Shown here piece after piece: positions 23,701 through 35,639 of a stretch of DNA of 64,000 bases. The stretch lies in assembly GCA_016859345.1 (NCBI GenBank), contig CM029114.1, positions 11,926,501 to 11,990,500 on the forward strand, given 5' to 3'. This DNA is from Istiophorus platypterus. Lineage: Eukaryota; Chordata; Actinopteri; Istiophoriformes; Istiophoridae. The stretch's first letter is position 1. Every line of letters starts with the position of its first letter. The position numbers and the translations under genes are program-made. Under the pieces are notes generated by a model. The model made no database searches and had not been told where the DNA came from. It saw nothing but the letters and a program-made list of their open reading frames with translations.

Positions 23701-25379
23701 CAAAAGCTATGAAAAACACATCTGTCTTCCACATGTTTGTTCATTACCATGAACATTGGCACTATAGTTTATCATTTGAGTCAATCCCACATGCACCATG
23801 CTAGTTAACTGGCTCACAAAAAAGGCGTATGAATCCACGACTGAAAATAGATCCCAACAAAGGCTCAGTAACTACTGTTTGAGTAATGCTTGCTAAAAAT
23901 GACAGTGCCCGGCTGTTGTACAAAATTTTTCAGTCTTTTTAAAGATTAAAATATACATCTGTGACTTGCTTCAAAAGATTTAAGTCTTTTTCAGAACCAG
24001 CGCACTTGGAGATCAGTGCCACAGACTACCACAGGGTAGGGGAGCCAGAAAGTATTGCTCTTTTTTGTGGTATCTGTTGACAAAAAAAAATACACATATA
24101 GAATAACTCAAGCCTTATTCAACATTTAGTACAAAGTATTACTTTCAAATTAGCTGCTGTGTAACAGGTTAGAAATGCCACATCCCTACATTAGCTATAT
24201 ACATTTAAACCTTGTTACTACTCAAATCAGGAAGTTCAACTAGTGGAGTTATTAACTTGAGTCACTCGCTAACTGTGATTGTGCACACTGTTTCCATTTG
24301 ACCAGGTAAACAAGCCCTACTGTCGCTGCCTAGTGCACGAATGACTTATTACTACTGGCTGTCACCATCTTTCAAACAGAAGGTCATCTCTAAAACACTC
24401 AGATGACGTTCAACCATAGCTCTTGTTTAAATGAGGCCTTAACCTGTTACACAGCAGTAACCTCTTACCTCAGAGTGATCACTCAGCAGGATGAGACCCT
24501 TCACTACGTTCATGGGGTCCCCAGTCATGGAGAATACTTTGGACATGAGGTCAGCGTAACCCTTGAAGAAGGTGACGGGCCTAAGCTGGACATCGAACAG
24601 CAGAGCCGACATCCCGGCGAACGACTCCAGGTTTTCCTCTCCCTCATCAGCCGTGGCAGCAATCAGTGACTCAAGACCCTGAGCCTCGATTGCCACCTAG
24701 AAGATACGATGAATATCCAAGGAAATTTGTTTTTTTTCTGTTATTTCACTTGCACAACTTTAAAATTTAATATAACCCGTATTTCTTGTTACTGTATACT
24801 CATTAATCTTCTGTCATTTCTGTTGTGTCTTTACCTGCAGCCCATGTAGCATTGCTCCTTTACTAGAACCAAAGATATTCATGTTACTTCTCCTCAGGAT
24901 CCCAGAGCCTGAATACAGGATGTCCAAACTGTATGTGGAGGTGACGTCATCAGACTCTGTAGGGAGCGGATTTTTTTTTTATTCATGTACTCAAGCTAGT
25001 CATCAATAAAGTATTGAATTTGCATACATGTAGCTGTGATGTTAGTAAATGCTTTGTTTAAAGCATGAAGGAATGCGACCTTTCTATTCATGTACTCAAG
25101 CTAGTCATCAATAAAGTATTGAATTTGCATACATGTAGCTGTGATGTTAGTAAATGCTTTGTTTAAAGCATGAAGGAATGCGACCTTTCTACATTTTATC
25201 TCATATTGTGAGCATTTGAACAAAAAAATTTGTAAAATCACTTCTTTTTTGTTGGTTCAGAGCGGATGGATGATTACTTACGTGCCATGAAGCCTGAGAA
25301 TGCAGATGATGACCCAACTTTTGCAAAACGGTCGTAGTTATGGGATATCATGTCCTTCATTGCTTGACGTATGACCTTG
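20717..25379 (-). CDS. mttp: mttp exons 13-18: C-terminal lipid-binding domain
   Basis: Exons: 13, 25282-25379; 14, 24835-24956; 15, 24469-24696; 16, 23330-23454; 17, 20971-21141; 18, 20717-20864. They encode about residues 589-885, the two beta-sheets forming the lipid pocket. Split codons join as AG|C, C|AG, AG|A and AG|T. The last exon ends NMCKRVFDASW and stop. It reads GSEFPLNQEN where, from memory, human has Cys before EFPL. The exact 105-bp tandem duplication lies in the intron between exons 13 and 14. Confidence 0.95.
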
Positions 25380-28300
25380 CTGAAAAATGCAGAAAATTAT
25401 GGCAGTTGTGTAATTGAAAATCTTGCTTTTTATACTGAATATCACAAATCTTTTTTTTATCAGTCTTTACACCCTCTGTATCAACAAGTTTTCATCCCTG
25501 TTGGTCCCTTGGATGCCCCGTAACACACCTGGCAGGCATCTGGAAGCGGAGGATGTCCTGGATCTTAGACAGCATGTATTTGTTCATTTCATGTGGAAGA
25601 TTTCCAATGGACAAAAGCAGATTCTTGACCTCCATGTATGAGGGGTTGCTAGTGAGGATGACATCGGCGGCAGCAGCTCTCACGTTTTTCTCATAGATCC
25701 GTCGATTCTGGTGGTAAACCCTGTTCACCGTCTGTTTCACCTGATATGACAGAGAAGAACATGGTTTAAGCTCCTGTTACATGCCAGTTAAATCAACATA
25801 TTGATAAACATCCACATAGATCAGTTCAAAAAAAATGTTATGTTAAATATGGTATACCTCAGCCGTCATGAGCTTGACATCGTATCTCTGGAGGGCGCTG
25901 AGGGCGATGGTGTTGTAAGCTCCGACGTCTGACTCTGCGTATTTCGTAAAGATGGGAATTGCCTCGGGGAGCATCGAGTTTTTCAGAGCCAGAAGGTACA
26001 TCTGGACCTCGGACTCAACCTGCGTGCTGTCAGGACCGTCTAAAATCAGCTTCTTCACCTGTACCACTGTCTGAGAGGTAAACAAACAGCAGAGGATCAT
26101 CGGTAAGCTCTTGGATTCTTTCAAATTTGGTTGAGTTTTAAAAGACAAAATGTACATTTTCATGTCTATTAACTGACAATTCTAATGAATGAACTTGTTT
26201 TTAACATTATCTTTTTAGTGGCTTACCGGTAAGTTGCACTCTCCTTTCTGACACAGTTTGTGGACCAGGGCTCCCATAATGATCACCACGGACTCTTTGA
26301 TTACAGTGCTGCCAATCTTTCCCTTAGAAATGTCCTGGAAAGGAAACAATTCTTATAACAATTCATAGAAAACACTGCATGGTGGAATATAAGAATATTA
26401 TAATTGTTTTTGGAGACCTGTTGTTAAAGTGTCTAGATTTTAAAACATATTTAAAACATTGCTGTATTATGGGTTTAAAAAGCAGCATATAATATTATAA
26501 TAATAGTATAACAATAATAATAATAATAATAATAATAATAATTATAATAATAATAACATAGCAATTTATGAGGAGACAATTTTACCTATCAGAAATAAAG
26601 TGCAGGTATAATGTACCTTTTCCTCTCATGAACCACTTCTGTGAACTCAACTACAGCAGTCTTATACTTTCATTCATTCAATTTTATAATTAAATTGAAT
26701 TGAATAATTAGGTTATTTATTAATTTTTTAATTTCATTCAAAAAGCAGGAAAAGGTGTCAGCTCTGTCATGACAACAACATGGCACTCACCAGCAAAGCC
26801 TGGAGCATTCTCTCATTGGGATGTGAAGCGAAGCCACAGGCATAGAGAAACCTCTCCTGTAGTACAAAACTTTTGTCATCGGTGAAGTTAAGGAAAGCAA
26901 GCATGGCATCCAGGGAAGCAGCAGTCTGGGAGGAGGTCACGGCATCCACCACCTGAGGTCTGATAGCAGCAGGAAGTAGTTAAGCAGAGTGATAGTGACT
27001 TACTCCGCTTGGATTCTGAGATTCTAAATCCCGGGGAAAAAGCGGAGTTATGGTTTCAGTAGGAAGTAAATAAGATCAAGCAAAAAACAGGAGGAGCTTG
27101 TTTACAGAGAGGTCTTGCTGGCACTCTTCAGCACTTTGAGAATCTCGTCCTTGGGGGCCTTCCTAATGGTCTGGATGAGGGCCAAGAAGCTGCGAGGAGC
27201 CATGGCTTTGGACAGGCTCGCCGGCTCCAGCTGCTTCTGTTGAGCCTGCCAGTGTTCAAAAAGCTGAGGGGAAGAAGACAGAGCAGGAAGGATTAGAAGA
27301 TAGACCGTCTTCAGTCAGTAATTACAGTAAACAAATATACAGTCTCTGTTTACTAACAGTGTTATTGAAGAGTCATTTTGTAAAACAATGATTGGTACAG
27401 GTTGGCTTGGACCCTTTTTCATACTGAGGTCTAAAGGCACTGGGATTTTTGTTGTAATGATTCAATAATTGTTTTGAATGCAAAGCAGTGTGCAGAAATC
27501 TGAAAGATCAATGTGCATAAGAGAGAATTCCTGTTATTCTGCAAGGTTTAATGACTTGTACAAATTCATAAATAATAGTTGTAAGGATTTTTTTTTAAAT
27601 ATTTGCAAGATATGATAATGTCTCAGAATTAAATTACATTTCCATATTAAAATGAGGCCCTGGAGCTGCCCCATAATCATTATCATGATTTACTAACACA
27701 ATACACTGTATTTAAAACAAAAGTTGGGTGATAATAATATGAACCGAATAAAGAGTTGTATCAGTTAGGAGAAAATACCATTTTCGTTTTATCGGACAAT
27801 ACATTTTTTTTCAACTTCAGTCTCATCTTTATAGTTTTGTTTATCTTTCCTATCAATCATATGAACATTGTCTAATTGCTGAAACCTGGAAATGCAGTGA
27901 TACTGCTAAAGAACAAGTCAGACAAGTCGAGAAACACCAGCGATGAGACAACCAGACGAGTTTTAAACAAATCTCTGGTTGAGGCGAGAAAAGAAAATGA
28001 CAGTGAAATCTTTACCCAAACTGCCTGTTGTAAATATCCATCACAAAATCTTTTAAGACCATCTACTAAGTGGGTCAGTCTTAGGTGATGTTCACGAGAA
28101 TTTCCCCACAGACAGGACTCTGGTACCATTAAAATATTGAACCACCAACCTAGAAGCAAGACCAAACTGTGTTTGTGTTATGAGTACGAAAGTGAACCTG
28201 TACTCACTGACGGACAACCCTTGCACTGGGTTTTGACCTTCTCAGCTATGATACCAACAGCTGCCAGTTTGGCGTCAATTGACTTGACAACCCCGGAGAC

Positions 28301-31300
28301 ATCTTTCCCAGCAGCCTCCACTGGTCCAGCCCCTTTGCCTTTCAGTGTCAGGGTTTGCCTGGGAGACAAGAGAACTAAAATGTAAAGTGTGCTTTTATTG
28401 GACACGGCACCAAAGACCCATTTGTTCTCAAGGATTTACCTGGACACAACTTTGGCTGCGACTGATCTGCGCGTGTTCACAGCCAGCGAATGCATTTCTT
28501 CTGCCACGGCCGTGCGGATGAAACCATCCTCAAATGTGAACAATGTAACAGAACTGGACTTCCTGTTCACACCCAAGACCTGAAGAATTGAGACGTGATT
28601 TATAAGTGATTCTGTAAAGTTCATGTTCTAGCGCGTGTGGTGGCCTGGATGCCGTCTAACCTGACTGTGTGTGGTGAATCCAGTCTCCACAGTCTTACAC
28701 GTATCCAGGATCTTGGTTCTTGTCACTTGGCCTTTTTCTGCCTTGTACTCGACCGTGCACCTTCCAGACACGTCGTTCTGTTCAAAGATGTAATTCAAGT
28801 TGTTACAGCCATGAAAGTATGACAAAAAAATGTGATGAGAGAGTTATCATGCCATTTACCTCTATGACCTTCCCAGCACTGAGCTGTACTTGCAGTAAGC
28901 TGGCCAGTCCTCTTTTAAGATTCTTGATGGTTGCAGGTTCGGCCCAGTAGGAATAAAATGCTTTCGTCTACAGCACATGTGTAAGAAAAACAAAGAGCAA
29001 TATGTTAAACTGAATTTTGATGCTTTCAAACAATGGATGTCAAGCCACTTTGACAGGTAGATAACTACTGAGGCAAACAACCTACCTACATTCTGCAACT
29101 TAAAAGACTTTCAGGTTGTCAGTTTTCCCTTACAAACGCGTGTACAGATACATATGTGCATGGCCACGATAAGAGACTATTACATCATTTTTATATTACA
29201 TACAAAAGTAACATGAATATTATTTGAAGGGGAGATCAAAAAACGAACCAAAAAATATTTTGGTATTAGCACATTAGATTTAAAGAGATGATTTATGAGC
29301 AAGATGTTTCCAAAGTTAAAAAATAAACTTAATTCTATCTTTCTAAATTAGCTTCAAAACAACTTGACTTCTGCGCTGAAATCTCTTGGTACCTATCAGT
29401 CAACACATGCGCTAGTACTGATACATGGTAGCTAAAATATATCAAGGCTCATGCTACTGTGTTGGTCGGGCTTTACGGTAAATTGACACCATTAGCTTTT
29501 CAATACACATCAGCACACAGCCCTGACCTGCATTAAGAATCGTTGATTGACGTGTAAAATCACTTGACTCTTATTTATTTTTAAGTCATATTAAATAATG
29601 GATCCAAAGCCTCTCTGGCTCAAATAACAGTTCAGGTTTAAAGAAAGCCTGAAAAATATTGTATCACACCCAAAATATCTCCAGTGAGGTTTCAGCGTGG
29701 TTCAATAATGGACTCTGGTCACGAGTGTAGAAAGCAGTCTATTACATCATCCTACAGTGTCTCCTATATAGAATGTAATCTATTAATGGCACTCAACCAC
29801 AATATCAGATAGGGACACCATAAATAGGTTGTCCAGCGCTACTCTAAGTATTTTTCCTGCCACAGCCTGCCATCAATATATATAACCTAACAAAACCCAG
29901 GGGAGACACTGATTTATCATGTTTCACACACATTAACGGCTCGTTCGGACAAACTTCAGCCCACACTGAACCAACACTGGTCCTTTTAGGCCACACTGAA
30001 ATGAGGCTTTACCGTATGGCACTTTTTAGCTGGCCGGCCCAATAGACGTCAATGTCCTTAAGTGAGTGAGTTAGAGAGAGAGTGAGTGAGTGAGAGGGTG
30101 AGCGAGTGAGTGAGTTAGAGAATGAGTGGGTGAGTGACACCATTGGTCGGCCAGCCTGGTGTTGGAGTTTCCCCTTTAGCTGTTGCTCTTTCAAAATGAA
30201 TTGGTGAAAATAGTTGCTATAGTGTCATCAGGGGGACATTTACCGCTGGTGTTGCCAACTTGGTTCCTTTGTCGCTAGATTTAAAAAGTTTTCAGACCCC
30301 TGGAGCCATTTTTCTTCACATAATCACCTAGCAACATATCTAGCCTCTTTTTGGACAAACGTCAGCTACTTTCCATTGAAGAGAAAAGCAAGTATTGCGC
30401 CGTGAGTGAGATCAGCCTTTTCCTCCACAGGCGCATCTTTCTATGCATCTTACTCAATCAACCCCACGACAGCTGACACAGATATGAATGAGACACGAAA
30501 AACCTCCCTGAAACTATAATTTTACCGGAAAATATAACAATGTACAATCACAGGACAGCCGTTGTCTTTAACTAATGTGTATGGTTATTGTAAGATTATG
30601 TCTCGGTTATAAAATCAGGATTTTAGCTGTGCAGAGCAGCAGCTTGGAAATGGCTCGGAAGTAACGACTAGTTAACATGCAGCTTTAATGGGCCACGTTT
30701 CAGTCAATATTTTCATACTTGTTCCATTGTCTGACACAGAATCACAAAAGCTTGTAAATGAGAACAGCCTTATTGGGAATTCGGCTGTATGAAATTACTG
30801 TTTAAGTGAGCGCAGACAGTAGGAGAGAAGCAAAGACAGAAAATGCAGTCAAGCCATATACTGGGTTTTGACATAGTCTTGTTCATATTTTTTTAAGCTA
30901 GTGTGCAAAGTTTACACAGAAACTTTTCAAATTAATACAAAATATATTCAGAAAGATGTTGAAGTATCTCTATATACCACTGCAGTGTGCTTGATCAGTA
31001 AGTGGTACTTCAATTTTTACTGTATGTGTGGAACAACATGTAATGAAAACCATAAACCATTGTGTAAAGAGATCTACTAGCTGCTAAGAATTTCTTCTGC
31101 AATATTCAGCCTTATCATTCTTCTTCTGAGTCTTTAAATCAGATACTGTATCTTACAGTCATCTTATTCCTTCGGTGACAATTATGCATTATTGGAGAAT
31201 ATACAGGGATTATGACATGATAGGAGGGATCAATTGGGATCAAACATCTCACAACTAGAATGAGCCTTATCAGCCAACCCAGAGCCATTCTGTAAATCAG

Positions 31301-34145
31301 CTCATTCATTCATTCATTGACCCTCTGAACGAGCTGACCTTTGCACGCACACACATCTGTCTGGGTTTTCCCCGGCCAGCATCATCACTCCAGCACAATG
31401 AAAGTAAGCTCATTAATTCTATGAAAGCAACAACAGTAGAGTACTGGAAGTGCAATACTGATTTTCTAACATTACCTATGTACTATCTCTCAAATATTTA
31501 AGATGCTGAACTGGTAGAAAACAACAATTTATATAACATTAAGGAATTTCTACTAATGTTTCTCACCTATGTATATTGTTTTTTGCATAGATATAAAATA
31601 TAAAATAGTCTTTAAATGTAAACCGCTTATTAAAAATATGCCCTGGCTGAAAAAAAAAAATTACCATGGCCTTGGTAATGCTCTTACCTTCCCATTTTTA
31701 AGATGCAACAGGAAAGGTTTTGTCAGAGCTGCTAGATTGGTCTTCCCCAAAATGCTTTCAGCTGTTGATCCATGGAGGACGTTCTTCTTCTCGGATCGAT
31801 TGGACACAGGCTCAATCCTCACATTTGAGATCTATTAAAGAGAGACTGATTAATTTTAACAATAAACTACACTCCTGTTTGCACGTGATTATTTGGTGCC
31901 TTTCAATGCGCAGACTTAACTAGCAATTTTATCAAAAGTGTTTGTGTGTGTGCGCGTTAGAGACATATGGATTAGCCTGTTTTAAAGCCCACTTCCATAA
32001 AAGTTCACTAAACGTACAACACAATGAGATCAGGTCCTCTTTCAATATAGTATCGGACAGACGTACCGCCAGTTGAATCAACTGGTCATTCTTGTTGCTC
32101 GGATCTCTCCACACTAGGTTGACTTCGACATCGCTTGAAATCCTGTAGCCAGCACTGCCCTCTTTTGACCCCCTGGCCCTGTCGACCAGCACCTCGGTGT
32201 TGTAGCTGAATTTGTACAGCTGGTTGTTGTTCAGTCGGGGTTCAGCTGCACCACCTGAAGAAACACAGGACACAAAGCCGGTGAATAAACAAGCTGGTAG
32301 AGAGAGAGAGAGTGATCTATTATAGGACTCTGCTATTATCATATAGTAGTGTGGAGATACCATAGGTCTGCTTGTACGGACTTATTATTCAGTTTTGTGA
32401 GGTGAAATTGCACAATGATCAGCAGCACTGTAAATGTGCCAGTGTGATTGTGAAAGGAACATCTGACTGGGCTTTTTTTATGTGTTATTCTTTAGGTCAT
32501 TTGCAGCCGTTTAAGTATAACATTTAGTTTCATTTTATGTCTGCACCTTACACTGTGAATATTGATATAACAGCAGCCATTCAGCCATCTTCATTTTGGT
32601 CTCTCACTGTATTGTTATACGATAGCGAAGTCGTATCCAGTCATTGTTTGTTATCATGTCGGTACATTCAAGCTCTAAGCTCTTAGATTTGAGAAGCTGC
32701 TGTTGAGAGCTGTTGTCAGAAAATCAACGGGTAAACTTTGTGGGAAAGATTCAACTTATTTTGGCAGCATCTCACATTTTGAATTTCTGGACGATCACAA
32801 GTTCCTTTGTGCATCTCAGATGCCAGAGGTTTCCAACTATCAAATGGGTACTCTGTCAATAAATGACAATAGCTTTGACAAGCAAAGATGATGTCAGTGC
32901 TTGTTAGTCAAATCATTTTTGTAATGAAGTTTGTTGAAACCTGTGACTAAAACTTCCAAAAAAAAGGGATACAGTTTTCAAGCAAAATAACTTACGAACA
33001 CCTACATCGGTCTTGTTGTAAGTTTGAATTATCGTGAAACAAGACAGCCTTACATTAATTTAAAAAAAAAAGTAACCAACACAAAGTTGATTTTCTTTTT
33101 AAATTAATCATTGAACACACCGAGGCTGAAGTTGAAGCAATCTTTTGTATAACATCGGAACGTGTAATCCCAGGTTCCTTTAACTGTGGCCCAAATAAAC
33201 GCTGGTGTGCTGTGTCTTCAGCTTTTCCAAACACAATTTAGACATTGACTTGAAAGTCTTTTTCAAAAAAAGAAAAAAAAAGAACCTCCACTTAATACAG
33301 TGTTTTCACACCTTTGTCACTTCTTTTTCAGAAATATCCTATCACGATAGCGTTGAGACGATTCAATCAGCAGCATTTTAACTGGGTGTGTTCAAAGTGA
33401 GAGATGATAAAAGTCTCTCCCCTTTTCTATTAATGACAAGCTTTCTGTTGGGCCACGAGGGAGGACAGACTGACGTGTCAGTATTTGATTTCATCACTGG
33501 TCACTGAGGAACGCGAAGCCGATTTTCAACAAAATAAAAACTTTTTGGCAGTTTGTCTTTAGTCAGCAACTAACTGAGATATTTGGGGAGCGACCGAAGC
33601 TAAACGCCGACATGCAACCCAGATACTTTTTTTAAAATGTCCCTATCTATCTTGACTATACCCTTTCACCTCTTATCTGTGATGTCACAGAACAGCACTG
33701 TGTTAGGCTAGTCCATTAGAAATGAATCGGACACTGACATTGAGGGATATGTCACATCACCCAAGTGTTATTTTCCTGCCATTCATTCATTTGGGGATTT
33801 TAGAACCTGGGGCGCAATAAACATATAGGTTGGAGCCATAGAAAGGCACATAAAAAACATAAATGCCAACAGATCCCCAATTTGACATCTGTGAAAAGGC
33901 CTCAAAAAGGAATAAAAGTGTCATCTTGATCTACAAACCAATCCAGCTGACACATCTCTACTAACTGAGGATAAAACAGATTCTTTCAAGTGATTTTCGA
34001 AAGGATCCCAGACATCCCAACTGAATATCTACACAAGACACACACACACACACACACAAAAGGGGGCACAAGTACCCATCCACTCACCTATGGCAGAGGC
34101 TGAGACGGAGGAGGCTGTACAAAGCAAGAACACGAGAGTTAACAT
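20717..34145 (-). CDS. mttp: Microsomal triglyceride transfer protein large subunit (18 coding exons)
   Basis: This is the ER-lumen lipid transfer protein that pairs with protein disulfide isomerase and loads triglyceride, phospholipid and cholesteryl ester onto apoB during lipoprotein assembly. Joining 18 exons, all bounded by GT-AG, gives 2658 bases: 885 residues plus TAG, against 894 in human. It starts with a signal peptide, MLTLVFLLCTASSVSASA. The mature part has the vitellogenin/apoB-like lipid transfer fold. Phrases typical of the family are YNTEVLVDRARG, ERFLYACGFASHPNER, STYSLDILYSGSGILRRSN, DVQLRPVTFFKGY, GGLAIDISGGMEMSLWYRES and FSEYPFLVCIQMDK. ATG 34145 is chosen because it opens the signal peptide. 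The gene converges on c4orf54, as I recall for the human pair. Upstream lie HNF1-, DR1- and TATA-like elements. Exon coordinates are in the three part entries. Vitellogenin and apoB themselves are excluded by length and by the exact exon phrases. Confidence 0.97.
24981..25190. repeat. Exact 105-bp tandem duplication in mttp intron 13
   Basis: Bases 24981-25085 and 25086-25190 appear identical by eye. Both start ATTCATGTACTCAAG and end GAATGCGACCTTTCT. The array lies between mttp exons 13 and 14 and does not touch splice sites. The lack of divergence suggests a very recent duplication or an assembly artefact. Confidence 0.93.
25529..27263 (-). CDS. mttp: mttp exons 8-12: alpha-helical domain
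   Basis: Exons: 8, 27106-27263; 9, 26791-26959; 10, 26227-26334; 11, 25858-26070; 12, 25529-25740. They encode about residues 303-589, the superhelix that in the family binds protein disulfide isomerase. The exon 8 to 9 junction makes a CT|A Leu codon followed by PQVVDAVTS. The alternative acceptor seven bases downstream would break the frame, which decides the exon 9 start. Exon 10 begins DISKGKIGSTV and exon 11 TVVQVKKLILDG. Confidence 0.95.
26513..26555. repeat. (TAA)n microsatellite in mttp intron 9
   Basis: AAT/TAA trinucleotide run with one ATTATAA interruption, between mttp exons 9 and 10. Confidence 0.93.
28208..34145 (-). CDS. mttp: mttp exons 1-7: signal peptide and N-terminal beta-barrel
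   Basis: Exons, read on the minus strand: 1, 34088-34145 (residues 1-19 plus one base); 2, 32067-32254; 3, 31688-31831; 4, 28860-28967; 5, 28661-28777; 6, 28440-28579; 7, 28208-28358. Together they encode residues 1-302. In the family this part is the beta-barrel that contacts apoB and the start of the helical domain. Junction phases match: G|GT Gly after exon 1 and AG|G Arg between exons 6 and 7, the other joins being in phase. Exon 3 to exon 4 spans a 2.7 kb intron that includes the GAGT repeat. Confidence 0.95.
28968..31687. other. mttp intron 3, 2.7 kb
   Basis: The largest mttp intron. Apart from the GAGT tetranucleotide repeat, it is AT-rich unique-looking DNA. No further exon is needed, since the frames of exons 3 and 4 join directly. 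Confidence 0.8.
30060..30136. repeat. Imperfect (GAGT)n microsatellite
   Basis: About 77 bases of AGTG units with GAGA and GGTG interruptions, in mttp intron 3. Confidence 0.92.
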
Positions 34146-34273
34146 TGTGCGTCCTCTCCCTGCGGCAGCCGGATGAATCAAAAAACCCACACGAAAACAA
34201 GTCAGTGAGCTGAAGTGGCGTAAACCGGGTCAAAAAGAAAAGGCGAAGCAGGTCCAGGCTTCTCCTGTCAGGT

Positions 34274-34280
34274 TTTATCG
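34274..34280 (-). promoter_or_regulatory. mttp: TATA-like element of mttp
   Basis: The mttp strand reads GATAAAA, about 130 bases before the ATG. It would set transcription start near 34245 with a leader of about 100 bases. The spacing to the DR1-like and HNF1-like sites upstream fits a compact tissue-specific promoter. Confidence 0.5.
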
Positions 34281-34287
34281 GAGGGGG

Positions 34288-34304
34288 AGGGCAGACTCCA
34301 AACT
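34288..34304 (-). promoter_or_regulatory. mttp: DR1-like (HNF4/RXR-type) element of mttp
   Basis: The mttp strand carries TGGAGTTTGGAGTCTG followed by CCCT around 34288-34308. From memory, mammalian MTTP promoters have essentially the same phrase as their HNF4/RXR direct-repeat-1 site just upstream of the TATA region. The opposite strand reads AGGGCAGACTCCAAACT, two degenerate AGGTCA halves one base apart. Confidence 0.55.
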
Positions 34305-34335
34305 CCACGCTCCGGTACTAAGTACGAGATAACCA

Positions 34336-34348
34336 GCAAATCATTAAC
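34336..34348 (-). promoter_or_regulatory. mttp: HNF1-like site of mttp
   Basis: The mttp strand reads GTTAATGATTTGC, matching the HNF1 consensus GTTAATNATTAAC except near its 3' end. It lies about 30 bases upstream of the DR1-like element and about 190 bases from the ATG. Confidence 0.6.
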
Positions 34349-34442
34349 CTGGGAGGCACTGATTTGTCAGGAGCTCCTGCCATTGGCCGACGTGGCCAGG
34401 TGCCCCCCCCCCCTGTAACGCAGCGTCGACGCACCGACATGT

Positions 34443-34470
34443 GATCGATCAATCGATCCGTCGATCGATG
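34443..34470. repeat. Cluster of overlapping ATCGAT palindromes
   Basis: Four ATCGAT motifs within 28 bases: GATCGATCAATCGATCC followed by GTCGATCGATG. It may be a degenerate tetranucleotide repeat. It lies about 300 bases upstream of the mttp ATG. Confidence 0.8.
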
Positions 34471-34599
34471 GAATGGGTTGATCTGATTGATGCGATTCAT
34501 CAGGCGAAACGTGACACTTGGTGACCGGATTATTATTGCTATTATTATTTTTAATAGGTTTTCCAATACCCGTCCTGACAAGTCAGCACACAATAGTGT

Positions 34600-34644
34600 A
34601 TTATTATTATTATTATTATCATTATTATTATTATTATTATTATT
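34600..34644. repeat. (TTA)n microsatellite
   Basis: About 15 ATT units with one ATC interruption. On the minus strand it yields a run of Asn codons inside a 245-residue frame, which is therefore not credible as a gene. Confidence 0.95.
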
Positions 34645-34689
34645 TGATAGAAGAATTCTAGGATCCAAGATTCTTACCAAGCGTCGGCA

Positions 34690-34940
34690 GAGGCAGTTTC
34701 CTCGTGTTTGACACCTTTCACCTAATTTCTTCCCGGTGAACAGTCGCCACTTTGTCGCGGAGCGGTGGTCGGAGGAAACTGGGGCAGGTCTGTCCGCGGA
34801 TCCAGCCCCCCGGGCTCGGATTACCGCAGCCGAAAGGGAGAACCGGCGGAGCGGCAGAGTCCAGCAGAGGAGATGGGATCGATTCCCGATCTGTGGACGG
34901 GTCCCAACGCAGGGGGTTCGGACATTTACAGCGGGGACAG
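34690..34940. other. Small CpG-rich island upstream of mttp
   Basis: GC-rich and dense in CpG (for example GTCGCGGAGCGGTGGTCGG, GTCCGCGGATCC), in contrast to AT-rich surroundings. It lies about 450-800 bases upstream of the probable mttp start. Short frames on both strands have no recognised homology. It could be an unannotated divergent promoter or a first non-coding exon. Confidence 0.5.
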
Positions 34941-35639
34941 ATGTCGTAACCTCAATCTGTGTGATTGGTGTTTCCTGATTATCATGCGTGCGGGTGGATA
35001 AGGGTTGATTAAAGGTCCCATCAACCGAAACGGCCCTTGAGAGCCTCCCTGTCACAGGGGCCCTTTCCAGTGATGGACCCTCGGTCGTTTTGTCTGAGAG
35101 TTTGTCTGATCTTGTGGCCCATCTTCATCATGTTCGATGTTTAGGCCTCTAGAGATTAGTTTGGTTAGACTGACAGGTTTTCTTTTTTTTTTGTTATTAA
35201 CTGAACATTGTCACCTCAATTTCAAACCACATCACAGGACTGAAGGTTCATACATATAAGTAATAAAAAAAAAAACCTCAAAACCACAGAACCAATTATT
35301 TTGTTTAAAAAAAACCCCTGCATACAGCGAAGTAAAGACATTTTTAATTTCTTGCAACTTTGTTAGTGTTCTCACTTTATTGTGTAATCCATTTCATTGG
35401 TATGTTTTGTATAGACCCCTAACAAGTTAAATCAAAGATACATATTTTAATTTAACTATGTTTACACCCTGGGTGAAGTACCAGCTGTAGCCAGACCCTG
35501 ATGCGCATCCATACATCAACCCTGGCAGATTTATCGTTCTAGCTCAGTCTGACGAGGAAAAAAACAGATCCTCCAGGTGACGGACACTGGGCCATGCAGC
35601 GCTGCACTGCTGATGTAGTGTAAATATAATACAGTAAAG

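Noticed and set aside
34318..35055. 245-residue minus-strand frame upstream of mttp
   Set aside because: Contains a long Asn run encoded by the ATT microsatellite and crosses the mttp promoter elements. No homology is recognised.
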